A DNA stretch of 64,000 bases from Anaerosomatales bacterium (GTDB lineage: Bacteria > Actinomycetota > Coriobacteriia > Anaerosomatales > Anaerosomataceae): NCBI GenBank assembly GCA_030019445.1, contig JASEEU010000005.1:101047-165046 (forward strand), in the 5' to 3' direction. The position numbers and the translations under genes are program-made. Of this stretch, positions 27,064 to 40,740 are shown in pieces. The notes below the pieces were generated by a model. The model ran no database searches, had not been told where the DNA came from, and worked only from the letters and a program-made list of their open reading frames with translations. Each line of letters opens with the position of its first letter. The first letter of the stretch is position 1.

Positions 27064-27987
27064 CTACTCCGCGGCGAGCTCCTCAATCCGCCGGATGCGG
27101 TGGTAGACCGCGGACTTGCTGAGCGGCGGGTCGGCAAGCTCGCCGAGCTCGCGGAGGCTCACGTCGGGGTGCGCGAGCCTGAGCTCGGCGAGCTCCGCAA
27201 GCGCGGGCGGTAGGTTGTCGAGCCCGCGCGTCTCGGCAAGCCGGCGGATCGCCTCGATCTGCGAGAGCGCCGCTCGCGCGCTCTTCTCGAGATTGGCGGT
27301 CTCGGCGTTCACAAGACGGTTCACCTCGTTGCGCATCTCCTTGATGATGCGCACATCCTCGGTGCGCAGGAGCGCGCGGTGCGCGCCCACGAGCGCGAGG
27401 AACGTCACGATGGGCTCCGCGCCCTTGAGGTAGACCGCGTACGTGCCGCGGCGCTGCGTGATCTTGGCGGGCATGTCGAACCGCTGCATGAGCGTGGCGA
27501 GCGACTCCGCAAGCTCGTCGGTCTCGGCGGTCAGCTCGAAGTGGAAGTCACCGTGCGGATCGGCGACGAACCCTCCGCCGAGAAAGGCGCCGCGCAAGTA
27601 GGCCACGGCGCAACAGTCCTTGGCGACGAGCCACTCCGGCACGGTGTAGATGGGGGTCAGGCGTTCGTCCACGATGCCGAGCTTGCCGAGCGCGTCTGCC
27701 AGCCGCGGCTGCGCCGGCACCGTGATGAGGTAGTTGTTGGACTTGTGGAGCACCGAGCGGCGCACCGTGAGCTCGGTCTGCAGGTCGTACAGCCCGTGCA
27801 GCAGCTTGATCGCTTTCCGGGCAACGGGCGCCGTCTCCGTGGCGACCTCCAGCCGGAACCGCTCGTTGCCGGTGAAGTGCAGCGCGCCCTCGACGCGGAC
27901 GAGCGCCGAGAGCTCGGCGGCAGGGCAGCACGGCTTGCGGCTCTCGACGCGCGAGAGCTCCTCTTTCACCTCCGCGGTGAAGGACAT
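27064..27987 (-). CDS. whiA: DNA-binding regulator WhiA
   Basis: 307 aa. A LAGLIDADG-homing-endonuclease-like N-terminal domain and a C-terminal helix-turn-helix (LRELGELADPPLSKSAVYHRIRR) fit WhiA, a sporulation and cell-division regulator in Gram-positive bacteria. The second in-frame ATG (27987) has GGAGG 7 bases upstream and was chosen. It overlaps the yvcK end by 22 bases, giving the conserved rapZ-yvcK-whiA order. Confidence 0.95.
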   Translation of the reverse strand: MSFTAEVKEELSRVESRKPCCPAAELSALVRVEGALHFTGNERFRLEVATETAPVARKAIKLLHGLYDLQTELTVRRSVLHKSNNYLITVPAQPRLADALGKLGIVDERLTPIYTVPEWLVAKDCCAVAYLRGAFLGGGFVADPHGDFHFELTAETDELAESLATLMQRFDMPAKITQRRGTYAVYLKGAEPIVTFLALVGAHRALLRTEDVRIIKEMRNEVNRLVNAETANLEKSARAALSQIEAIRRLAETRGLDNLPPALAELAELRLAHPDVSLRELGELADPPLSKSAVYHRIRRIEELAAE

Positions 27988-28946
27988 CCCCACACCTCCT
28001 GGAGCGCGCGGCCGAGCGCCGCGGGGTCGTGGTGCAACGGGTCGGCGGGGTCGACCATCGGCGCTCCGACGACGCGCGGGCCGAGCGCGGCGATCCGCTC
28101 TCGCTGCGGAGCGCCGAACGCCACCGGCGAGAAGCCGGGGGCCATCTCCGCCTCGCCCGACGGCCCGGGTCCCGCTCCGGGCTCATGCACGAGCGCCACG
28201 TCGATCACGCCGTCCATCCCGTGGTCGACGAGCGCCTGCACGTGGTCGGCTGCGTCCATGCCGGCGGTCTCGCCGCGCTGGTTGGCGACGTTGCAGACGT
28301 AGATCACTGTGGCCGTGGTGACCGCGAGCGCATCGCGCACGCCCGCGACGAGCAGGTTGGGGATGACGCTCGTGAACAGGCTTCCCGGACCGATGACCAC
28401 GAAGTCCGCCGAGGCGATCGCGTCGAGCGCACGCGGGTTCGCCTCGGGCGCGGCGGGCACGAGCTCGACGCGCGCGAGCGGTCCCTCGCTCACCGCAGCG
28501 CGCGCCTGGCCCTCGATGCGCTGCCCGTGGGCGTCCACCGCTTCGAGGCGGACATCGGCGAGCGTGGAGGGCACGACCGCTCCCGTGATGCCGAGCAGAC
28601 GCGCCGCCTCGTCAACCGCCTCGGCGAACCCGCCCTCGATCTCGGCGAGCGCCGCGATGATGAGGTTGCCGAGCGCGTGGCCCGCCAGCCCCTCTCCCCG
28701 CTCGAAGCGGTACTGGAAGACCGCGGCGAGGTCGCTCCCCTCGGGCGCGAGCGCCGCGAGGCAGTTGCGCACGTCGCCGGGGGGCAGCATACCGAGCGTG
28801 CGACGCAGCTCACCCGAGGACCCCCCGTCGTCCGCCATCGTCACGATCGCGGTGGGCTCCATCCCCGCCGAGACGAGGCAGCGCAGCACGCGGGGTAGCC
28901 CGGTCCCGCCGCCGATGGCGACGGCTCTGCACACGCCCGCCGTCAT
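27966..28946 (-). CDS. yvcK: YvcK/CofD-like gluconeogenesis factor
   Basis: 326 aa, CofD-like fold. Visible motifs include the N-terminal AIGGGTGLPRVL and MADDGGSSGELRRTLGMLPPGD and a later VIGPGSLFTSV. In Bacillus the protein binds UDP-GlcNAc and supports growth on gluconeogenic carbon and cell-shape control. Starts with ATG 28946 overlapping the rapZ stop by 4 bases (ATGA). Confidence 0.93.
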   Translation of the reverse strand: MTAGVCRAVAIGGGTGLPRVLRCLVSAGMEPTAIVTMADDGGSSGELRRTLGMLPPGDVRNCLAALAPEGSDLAAVFQYRFERGEGLAGHALGNLIIAALAEIEGGFAEAVDEAARLLGITGAVVPSTLADVRLEAVDAHGQRIEGQARAAVSEGPLARVELVPAAPEANPRALDAIASADFVVIGPGSLFTSVIPNLLVAGVRDALAVTTATVIYVCNVANQRGETAGMDAADHVQALVDHGMDGVIDVALVHEPGAGPGPSGEAEMAPGFSPVAFGAPQRERIAALGPRVVGAPMVDPADPLHHDPAALGRALQEVWGCPSPRR

Positions 28947-29860
28947 CGGGCTTCCTTGTCCTTGCCGATGTCGCGGTGCGTGACGTTGACGGGGTAGCCG
29001 AGGTCGCGCAGGTGCGACGCGGTGGTCTCGGCCAGCACCACGCTCCGGTGCATCCCGCCCGTGCACCCGAGCGCGACGTGCAGGTGCGACTTGCCTTCGC
29101 GCTGGTAGTGCGGCAGCAGGTACCCGAGCATGCCGAGCCAGTGCGAGAGGAACGCGGCGGTCTCCTCGCGCTCGAGCACGAACTGCCGGACCGGCTTCTC
29201 CAAACCGCTCCGCGGCCGCAGCTTGGGGATGTAGTGCGGGTTGGGCAGGAAGCGCACGTCCATCACGATGTCCGCGTCCAGGGGGATGCCGTACTTGAAG
29301 CCGAACGACGACACGGTCACAGTGAGCGCTTCCTCGGCCGGCGCGTGGAGGAACGACTCGCGGATGGTGGCGCGCAGCTCGCGCGGCGTGTACGCGCTGG
29401 TATCGATGATGTGGTCGGCACGCTCGCGGAAGGGACGCAGCATGTCGCGCTCGGCCTTCACCGCCGCCGAGATGGAGCCGGCCTCGCCGAGCGGGTGACG
29501 CCGCCGCGTCTCTTTGAAGCGCGTGATGAGCGTGCGCTGGTCCGCCTCCAGGAAGAGCACGCGGAACGGTGCTTCCATGTCCTCGAGCCGGTCGAGCGCG
29601 TCGGCGAACTCGTCGAAGAACGCGCGACCGCGCACGTCGCACACGACGGCGACGTTCATGATGCGGCTGCCGGGCAGTCCTGTCATCTCCACGAGCTTGG
29701 GCAGGAACGTCGGCGGCAGGTTGTCGATGCAGAAGTAGCCGAGGTCCTCGAAGGTGTGGATGGCCTCCGAGCGCCCGGCGCCGGACATGCCGGTGATGAT
29801 GACGAGGTCGCGCTCCGTCTCGGCGACCGTGGTGTCGCGATCGCGGCGCCTGTCGTCCAT
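28943..29860 (-). CDS. rapZ: RapZ-like nucleotide-binding protein
   Basis: 305 aa. N-terminal P-loop GMSGAGRSEA; a Walker B-like VAVVCDVRGR and the C-terminal GCTGGMHRSV are hallmarks of the YvcJ/RapZ family. In E. coli it directs RNase E to small RNAs; in Gram-positives the role is less clear. First of the three overlapping genes rapZ-yvcK-whiA; starts with GGAGG 6 bases upstream. Confidence 0.94.
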   Translation of the reverse strand: MDDRRRDRDTTVAETERDLVIITGMSGAGRSEAIHTFEDLGYFCIDNLPPTFLPKLVEMTGLPGSRIMNVAVVCDVRGRAFFDEFADALDRLEDMEAPFRVLFLEADQRTLITRFKETRRRHPLGEAGSISAAVKAERDMLRPFRERADHIIDTSAYTPRELRATIRESFLHAPAEEALTVTVSSFGFKYGIPLDADIVMDVRFLPNPHYIPKLRPRSGLEKPVRQFVLEREETAAFLSHWLGMLGYLLPHYQREGKSHLHVALGCTGGMHRSVVLAETTASHLRDLGYPVNVTHRDIGKDKEAR

Positions 29861-29873
29861 GGCGGCCTCCGGC

Positions 29874-30227
29874 CTAGTCGTCGCTGTCGATGAGCTTGCC
29901 GGCGACCGCAGTCACCAGGCCGATGATGACCGAGGCGGCCACCGTCTGCAGGAAGCCGACCGTCTCGAGGCCGGGCACGACAGCCGCGACGATGTAGAGC
30001 ATCGCTGCGCTCACGACGAGCCCGAAGAGCCCGAGCGTGAGGATGGTGACCGGGAGGGCGAGCAGCTTCACGATCGGCTTCACGATGGCGTTCACCACCG
30101 CGAGCACCACCGCGGCGATGACGGCCGTGGGCCAGAACTCGTCCACGACGAGCAACGCGCCTTCCGAGATGTACGCGACGCCAAAGAGCGCGCCGGCGGA
30201 GACGAGCATCCTCAGCAGGAACTTCAT
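29874..30227 (-). CDS. Phage-holin-4_2 family membrane protein
   Basis: 117 aa, four predicted membrane helices (about 7-23, 32-50, 58-82, 92-112), matching the small four-helix PF04020-type family that is chromosomal and widespread, and is not evidence of a prophage. Function unknown. It starts 63 bases after uvrC and ends 13 bases before rapZ on the same strand. Confidence 0.8.
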   Translation of the reverse strand: MKFLLRMLVSAGALFGVAYISEGALLVVDEFWPTAVIAAVVLAVVNAIVKPIVKLLALPVTILTLGLFGLVVSAAMLYIVAAVVPGLETVGFLQTVAASVIIGLVTAVAGKLIDSDD

Positions 30228-30290
30228 GAGCGGCTTCCTCCCGTCAGGGACCGGTCTCGCGGGTCATGCCGAGTATACCAGCGCGGGCTG

Positions 30291-32141
30291 TCACGAATCC
30301 GCGTGCAGCGCCTCGAAGATCGTCTCGGCCACTTCTGTTCCTATCCCCGGAACGGCCGCTATCTCCCCGGCGGACGCGGCGCGCAGCTTCTTGACCGATC
30401 CGAACGCCTTGATGAGCGCCTTCTTGCGCTTGGGGCCGACACCCGGGACGTCGTCGAGCGCGGAGGCGGTCATCGCCCGCGCGCGCAGCTCGCGATGGTA
30501 CTCGATCGCGAACCGGTGCGCCTCGTCTCGGATGCGCTTGACCAAGAAGAGCGACGGCGAGCCCGTGGGCAGCACGACCGGCGCGTCCCAGCCCGGCACC
30601 ACGAGTTCCTCCTCGCGCTTGGCGAGCGCGGCGAGCGGCAGCTCGAGGCCGAGATCGGCCATCGCCGCCTGCGCGGCCGCGAGCTGCGGCGTGCCCCCGT
30701 CCACGATGACGAGGTCGGGCGTGGTGGCGAAGCGCTCGTCACCGGCGATCTCGCGCGCGAAGCGTCGGGACAGCACCTCGCGCATCATCGCGACGTCGTT
30801 GGCCGAGCCGGCCGGCATCCGCACCCGGAAGCGGCGGTAGGCGCTCTTCTCGGCGCGCCCCGCCGAGAAGACCACCATCGATCCCACGGAGTTCGTGCCG
30901 TGCAGCGTCGAGATGTCGAAGCACTCGATGCGCAGCGGCGGACGCGGCAGCGCGAGCGCGCTCTCCAGCTCGAGCAGCGCGCGGTTGAGCCGGGCTTCGT
31001 CGTAGCGGGTCCGGTGCCGGTAGCGCGCGAGCGTGTGGTGGGCGTTGGTGGCGGCGAGCTCGGCCAGCGCGCGCTTCTCGCCGCGCTGCGCCACCCGGAC
31101 GCGCACGCGCGAGCCGCGCAGGCCCGAGAGCCACTCCTCGATCGTCTCGGCACCGTCCGGCAAGCACGGCACGATGACCTCGCGCGGCACGTGCGACGCC
31201 TGGCCGTAGTAGCGCAGCAGGAAGCCCTCGACGAGCTCGGTCTCGGGCACGTCGAGCCCCTTGTCGAGCACGAACTCGTTGCCCGCCACGATGCGGCCCT
31301 CGCGCACGAGGAAGACGTGCGCTCCGGCGATCGTCTCCTCGCGCTCGATGCCGAGCACGTCGATGTCGAGCGGCTTGTCCGAGACGACCTTCTGGCGCTC
31401 CAGCACCGTGCGGACCGCCTCGAGCGAGTTGCGCAGGCGCGCCGCGCGCTCGTACTCGAGATCGGCGGCGGCCTCGGCCATCGCGCGCTCCAGGTCGGCG
31501 GCGACCGCCCGCTGCCGGCCCTCGAGGAACGCCGTCACCTCGGCGACGTTGGTCGCGTACTCCTCGGCGGAGATCGCGCCCACGCACACGCCGGGGCCCT
31601 TGCCGATGTGGTGGTCGAAGCACGGCTTGCCGGTGGGCTCCCCACCCTGGCGCGTGACGCGCTTCCACTCCACGCACGTCGCGCGGCAGACGGGGTAGAC
31701 GCGCCGCGCCACTTCGATGGTCTCGCGCGCGGCGCGCGCGTCGGTGTACGGCCCGAAGTAGCGCGTGTCGGGGCGGTGCTTCTCGCGCGTGTACTTGATC
31801 GCCGGGAACGGGTCTCCCATGGTGAGCGCGATGAACGGGTACGTCTTGTCGTCGCGGTAGTCCACGTTGTACGGCGGCCGCTGCTGCTTGATGAGGTTGG
31901 CTTCCAGGATGAGCGACTCGACCTCGGTGTCGGTCACTATGTAGTCGAAGCCGTCCACCTGCTCCATCATGAGCGGGATACGGTCGCGGCTGTCGTGGCC
32001 GCTCGTGTACTGCCGCATGCGCTTGCGCAGCGAGCGCGCCTTGCCGACGTAGAGGACCTCGTCGCCCGACTTCCACAGGTAGACGCCGGGCGCGTCGGGC
32101 ACGTGCGCGAGCTGCTCGCGGATGTCGGGCTTCTCGCTCAC
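30291..32141 (-). CDS. uvrC: UvrABC system protein C
   Basis: 616 aa. GIY-YIG nuclease domain at the N-terminus (PGVYLWKSGDEVLYVGKA), a UVR motif around residue 210, an RNase H-like endonuclease domain with DGGTPQL, and tandem helix-hairpin-helix motifs at the C-terminus (GVGPKRKKALIKAFGS). It makes both incisions in nucleotide excision repair. Starts 9 bases after uvrA, so uvrAC are cotranscribed, while uvrB lies 11 kb away. Confidence 0.97.
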   Translation of the reverse strand: MSEKPDIREQLAHVPDAPGVYLWKSGDEVLYVGKARSLRKRMRQYTSGHDSRDRIPLMMEQVDGFDYIVTDTEVESLILEANLIKQQRPPYNVDYRDDKTYPFIALTMGDPFPAIKYTREKHRPDTRYFGPYTDARAARETIEVARRVYPVCRATCVEWKRVTRQGGEPTGKPCFDHHIGKGPGVCVGAISAEEYATNVAEVTAFLEGRQRAVAADLERAMAEAAADLEYERAARLRNSLEAVRTVLERQKVVSDKPLDIDVLGIEREETIAGAHVFLVREGRIVAGNEFVLDKGLDVPETELVEGFLLRYYGQASHVPREVIVPCLPDGAETIEEWLSGLRGSRVRVRVAQRGEKRALAELAATNAHHTLARYRHRTRYDEARLNRALLELESALALPRPPLRIECFDISTLHGTNSVGSMVVFSAGRAEKSAYRRFRVRMPAGSANDVAMMREVLSRRFAREIAGDERFATTPDLVIVDGGTPQLAAAQAAMADLGLELPLAALAKREEELVVPGWDAPVVLPTGSPSLFLVKRIRDEAHRFAIEYHRELRARAMTASALDDVPGVGPKRKKALIKAFGSVKKLRAASAGEIAAVPGIGTEVAETIFEALHADS

Positions 32142-32150
32142 CGCGCGCCC

Positions 32151-35012
<2,862 letters not shown>

Positions 35013-35114
35013 GGAGGGGTCCTTTCCTGCCGTCCGGATCGTGACGAACCTTCATTGTATCGCGATTCCGGTAGCACGATGCGGGCCAGGTCGGAGAGGA
35101 CCCCGCCGCCCTCC

Positions 35115-35372
35115 TCAGTAGCCCAACGCGCGCTTGATCTCCTCGAACTCTTGCTGGGTGATCTCACCCCGCGCAAAGCGGGCCCGGGCGGTCTCGTACG
35201 CCTCATCGCGCTGCTGCGGCGCGGGTCCGCCGCCGCTCGCGAAGCCACCCTGGCCGCCGCGTATCGCCCAGACGACCAGCGCTGCGATCCCGGCCAGGAC
35301 GAGCAGCCCTCCAAGCCCGAGCAGCAGCAGCTCGGTCCCGGCCATGCCGTATCCCGGATACATCATCATCAC
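35115..35372 (-). CDS. SHOCT-domain membrane protein
   Basis: 85 aa. One membrane helix (about 14-38), a Gly-rich linker, then a C-terminal SHOCT helix-turn-helix (YETARARFARGEITQQEFEEIKRAL), a short oligomerisation domain. It begins GTG-ATG-ATG-ATG; the GTG at 35370-35372 overlaps the cytochrome stop and has GAGGAG 8 bases upstream. Last gene of the acs-cytochrome-SHOCT group. Confidence 0.8.
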   Translation of the reverse strand: MMMMYPGYGMAGTELLLLGLGGLLVLAGIAALVVWAIRGGQGGFASGGGPAPQQRDEAYETARARFARGEITQQEFEEIKRALGY

Positions 35373-35983
35373 TGGCTCAGCTCCTCCAGGTGGTCGATCG
35401 TCGCGTCCATCTCGGCATCGGTCATGTCCCAGCGCGGCATGAGCACGTCCAGCTCCTCGCCGTCGGGCTCGATGCCCTCACGCACGGCCCGCGCGATGTC
35501 GTCGTCGCTCCAGGGCTCGTGCGTCTCGCCGCCTTCGACATGCTCGCTCGTGAGCGTGTCGTAGCGGATGTCCGGCGCTTCCCAGGTACGCCCCATCATG
35601 AAGAACTCGCGGCCCGTGCCGTCATCGCCGTGGCACGAGGCGCACGATACGCCGCCCATCATGCCGGGACCGAACGGCACCGTGCGCGGGATAAGACCGT
35701 CCTCGCCGACGCCGGTGAAGTAGACCTGCTCGCCGAGCGAGTCGAACTGGTCCGTGAAGTCATCGCTCGGCGGCATGGACCGGGGTCCGCGTCGCCCGCC
35801 CGGAGGCGTCACGCCGTCCCCGTCGACGCCGCCATCCCTGTCTCCGCCGTCCAGCCGCTGCCCACACCACGGGCAGATGTCGGTCCACGTGAAGCCGCCG
35901 TCGCCGATGAGCGCCGCCCCCAGCACGAGAAGGCCGAGGAGCACCAGTACGATAGCGACGACGAGCAGCGTCGTCCTGTTCAT
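35369..35983 (-). CDS. Membrane-anchored monoheme cytochrome c
   Basis: 204 aa. An N-terminal membrane anchor (6-25), then a CPWC pair (Cys37, Cys40) in a zinc-ribbon-like GQRLDGG context, a Gly/Asp-rich linker and a class I cytochrome c domain with CASCHG (Cys114, Cys117, His118). A distal Met in LDVLMPRWDM is a likely sixth ligand. It would shuttle electrons outside the membrane. Cytochrome maturation genes are not in the window. It starts 29 bases after acs and is translationally coupled to the SHOCT gene. Confidence 0.82.
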   Translation of the reverse strand: MNRTTLLVVAIVLVLLGLLVLGAALIGDGGFTWTDICPWCGQRLDGGDRDGGVDGDGVTPPGGRRGPRSMPPSDDFTDQFDSLGEQVYFTGVGEDGLIPRTVPFGPGMMGGVSCASCHGDDGTGREFFMMGRTWEAPDIRYDTLTSEHVEGGETHEPWSDDDIARAVREGIEPDGEELDVLMPRWDMTDAEMDATIDHLEELSQ

Positions 35984-36012
35984 CTCACACCAACTCCCGA
36001 TAGTGCCGTGTC

Positions 36013-38013
<2,001 letters not shown>

Positions 38014-38149
38014 GGCTCACTCCTTCACCGTCGCCCACAGGGTCTCTATTCCCCAGGGTGCGCCGCCGCATGGCCGAAAGGTCTTTGACGCTCGCAGGCG
38101 ACGTGGCAGTATTGAGTGGTCGGCCATCGGTATCCAGGGGACCTCACGC

Positions 38150-38998
38150 GTGCTTCCGCTCAAGTACGATCGCCTTCGCAATCGCATCAAGAACCTCGGC
38201 AGCGCGCTCGTCGCGTACTCGGGAGGCGTGGATTCCACGCTGCTCGCGTTCACGAGCACGGTCGTCCTCGGCGACGGGTGCCTGGCGGTGCTCGCCATCT
38301 CCGACGTCCACCCGCAGCACGAGATCGACGACGCGCGCACGACGGCGGCCGACCTGAACCTCAAGCTGCTCGAGGTCGAGACGTACGAGCTGACCGACCC
38401 GCGCTTCTCGGCCAATCCCGCCGATCGCTGCTACTACTGCAAAGCCGAGATGTTCAGCCTGCTGCGGCACGTTGCCGACGCGCGGGGCATCAAGTGGGTG
38501 CTCGACGGCACCAACGCCGATGACGCCTCCGACCACCGGCCCGGACGACGCGCCGCGCGCGAGTACGGCGTGGTGAGCCCGCTGCTTGAGGTGGGCCTGC
38601 ACAAGGCCGAGGTGCGCGAGCTGTCCGAGCAGCTCGGGCTCCCGACGTGGGACCGCCCCTCGGCAGCCTGCCTCGCGAGCCGCTTCCCGTACGGCACGCC
38701 CATAACCGACGAGGCGCTCGGTCGCGTCGCGCGCGCCGAGGAGTCGCTGCGCTCGCTCGGCATCCGCCAGTTCCGCGTCCGCGCCCACGGCGACGTCGCC
38801 CGGCTCGAGGTCGAGCCCGAGGAGATGGACCGCGCATGGGAGCTTCGTGACCAGGTGACCGCGGCCGTGAAGGCCGCCGGGTTCATGTTCGTCGCCCAGG
38901 ACCTGGAGGGTTTCCGCAGCGGCAGCATGAACGCGATGCTCGGAGGCGAGCCCGCCGAGAAGCGTACCGAGGACTGCTCAGACGACGAGCTCGCGTAG
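38150..38998 (+). CDS. larE: LarE-type ATP-dependent sacrificial sulfur transferase
   Basis: 282 aa from GTG at 38150 with AGGGG about 9 bases upstream. The PP-loop AYSGGVDST binds ATP; the conserved cysteine cluster CYYCKAEMF and a further Cys in PSAACLASRFPYG fit LarE, which donates sulfur in making the nickel-pincer cofactor of lactate racemase. LarB and LarC are not in the window, so the sulfur acceptor could be another molecule. Its 3' end overlaps the convergent ABC1 kinase gene by 21 bases. Confidence 0.85.
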   Translation: MLPLKYDRLRNRIKNLGSALVAYSGGVDSTLLAFTSTVVLGDGCLAVLAISDVHPQHEIDDARTTAADLNLKLLEVETYELTDPRFSANPADRCYYCKAEMFSLLRHVADARGIKWVLDGTNADDASDHRPGRRAAREYGVVSPLLEVGLHKAEVRELSEQLGLPTWDRPSAACLASRFPYGTPITDEALGRVARAEESLRSLGIRQFRVRAHGDVARLEVEPEEMDRAWELRDQVTAAVKAAGFMFVAQDLEGFRSGSMNAMLGGEPAEKRTEDCSDDELA

Positions 38999-40333
38999 GG
39001 CCGCTCTGACCGCCGCCGGCAGCCGCTCCGCCAGCCGGGCGGGGTCCCCCATCGCCTGCGCGAGCACGCGCGTGGTGAACGGCTGCGCGGTGGCCACGAT
39101 GTCGATCTGCGGATAGAGCGCCCGGGCGACGCCCTCCACCGTGGCGAGCGATTTGATGAGCAGACCGTAGCCGGACGGGATCGCGATGCCGTGCTCCCCG
39201 AGCAGGCGCAGGAAGCCCAGGCCGAAGTGCCGGAAGTCCCGGGTGCCGTCGGGGCGCTCGGTGCCGTCGAGCAGGGCGCCGAGACCCGCGCGGATGACGT
39301 CGACCTTCTCGGCGGGGACATCGACGCCGAGCTTGGCCGAGTAGCGCAGCGCGCGGTCGGCATCACGGTAGACGAGCGCCGCCATGACCTGCGTGATGTT
39401 CATGCGCTCCTCGGGCGTCAGGTAGCCGACGATGCCGAAGTCAAGGTACGCGATGGTGTTGCGCGGCGTGACGAAGAGGTTGGCGGGATGCAGGTCGGCG
39501 TGGTACCGGCCGTAGACGAACACCTGTCGCATGAACGCGGTGGCGCCGTGCACCGCCAGGCCGTAGCAATCCACGCCCTCGGCGGCGGCCGCGTCGATCT
39601 CCGTGAGCCGCCAGCCGGTCATGTACTCCATCGTGAGCACGCGCCGGGCGCTTCTCGGCCAGACGATGCGTGGGACCTCGATGCGCGCGTCGTCGCGGAA
39701 GTCGAACGCGAAGCGGTCGGCGAACCGGCCCTCCTGGCGCAGGTCGAGCTCCCGGTCGACGCTGGCTTCGAACTCGTCGAGCAGCCCGACGGGATCGAAT
39801 CGGCGCGCCAGCCCCCAGCGCACCGCACGCTCGGCCAGTCGCCGCGCGACGCCGACGTCCGCGCGGATCGCCTCGGCCGCCTTGGGGCGCACGATCTTGA
39901 CGGCGAGGTCCGTGCCCGCGGCAAGCTCCGCGCCCCAGACCGGGCGGTATGCCTCGCGCAGGCGCGCGCGGTGGACCTGCGCGACGGATGCGGACGCCAC
40001 CGGTTCGCGCTCGAACGCGTCCCAGAGCTCGTCAGGGTCGCGCCCGAACTCGGCCCGCACCACCTCGGCAATGCGCTCGTACGGCAGCGGAGGCACGGCG
40101 TCTTGCATCGAGCGCATCTCCGCCACGAGCTCGTCGGAGAACTCGTCCGGGCGCACCGAGATGAGCTGGCCGAGCTTCACGAACGCCGGGCCGAGCTCCT
40201 CGAAAGCGCGGCGCGTGCCCCGCGCGAACGCGGCGCGACGGCGCGGTCCTGACGCCAGCCCGAAGCGCGCGGCGGGCAGCGTTGCCAGCCAGCGCTTCGC
40301 AAGCGTGAGCGCTATCCGCGACTGTCGGGACAC
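38978..40333 (-). CDS. ABC1/UbiB-family atypical kinase
   Basis: 451 aa. Contains the signature KxGQ segment (FVKLGQLISVR) and the Ala-rich VASASVAQVHRA loop in place of the usual P-loop, plus a catalytic YHADLHPAN and metal-binding DFG (YLDFGIVG). UbiB/ADCK proteins bind or phosphorylate partners in quinone or lipid metabolism. It follows the small coiled-coil gene at 40343 by 9 bases. Confidence 0.88.
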   Translation of the reverse strand: MSRQSRIALTLAKRWLATLPAARFGLASGPRRRAAFARGTRRAFEELGPAFVKLGQLISVRPDEFSDELVAEMRSMQDAVPPLPYERIAEVVRAEFGRDPDELWDAFEREPVASASVAQVHRARLREAYRPVWGAELAAGTDLAVKIVRPKAAEAIRADVGVARRLAERAVRWGLARRFDPVGLLDEFEASVDRELDLRQEGRFADRFAFDFRDDARIEVPRIVWPRSARRVLTMEYMTGWRLTEIDAAAAEGVDCYGLAVHGATAFMRQVFVYGRYHADLHPANLFVTPRNTIAYLDFGIVGYLTPEERMNITQVMAALVYRDADRALRYSAKLGVDVPAEKVDVIRAGLGALLDGTERPDGTRDFRHFGLGFLRLLGEHGIAIPSGYGLLIKSLATVEGVARALYPQIDIVATAQPFTTRVLAQAMGDPARLAERLPAAVRAALRELVV

Positions 40334-40342
40334 GCCGACGCC

Positions 40343-40690
40343 CTACGGGCGCGCTTCGAGGCGCGCCAGGATGCTCTCGAGCATGGACTCGAGGTTGTCG
40401 AGCCGTCCCCGCAGCTCGCCCACCTCGAAACGGATCTCATCGAGGACGGGATCGCGCTTCTCGTCCGGCGGCGGGAGCTCGCCCCGGGCGCGCGCCTCGA
40501 GCTCGGCCTTCAGGCGCTCCTTCTCCTCGGCCACCATCGCCGCGAGGCCGTCCACGAACGCGTCGGGACCGCCCGACATCCCCTCAGCCCCACCCGCCTC
40601 GCCGCGCTCGACGGCGGCCTTCAGGCCCTCATCGGCGGTCTCGTGGGTGAGCATCCAGGCGGCGAAGAAGCGCATGACATCATCGGTCAT
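40343..40690 (-). CDS. Small coiled-coil protein upstream of ABC1 kinase
   Basis: 115 aa from ATG 40690. The first 30 residues are helical (MTDDVMRFFAAWML), the middle is acidic/Gly-rich, and the C-terminus (about 85-115) is a heptad-like coiled coil (IRFEVGELRGRLDNLESML). Not recognised as a known family; reminiscent of PHA-granule-associated or phasin-like proteins by composition only. Tight spacing to the kinase gene suggests a functional pair. Confidence 0.55.
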   Translation of the reverse strand: MTDDVMRFFAAWMLTHETADEGLKAAVERGEAGGAEGMSGGPDAFVDGLAAMVAEEKERLKAELEARARGELPPPDEKRDPVLDEIRFEVGELRGRLDNLESMLESILARLEARP

Positions 40691-40740
40691 GGCGGCGTCC
40701 CCCTTTCTGCACGCGTCATTCGACACGCGCGGCGCGAGTC

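Noticed and set aside
29874..30227. Prophage holin
   Set aside because: The four-helix PF04020-type family is chromosomal and no phage genes surround it.
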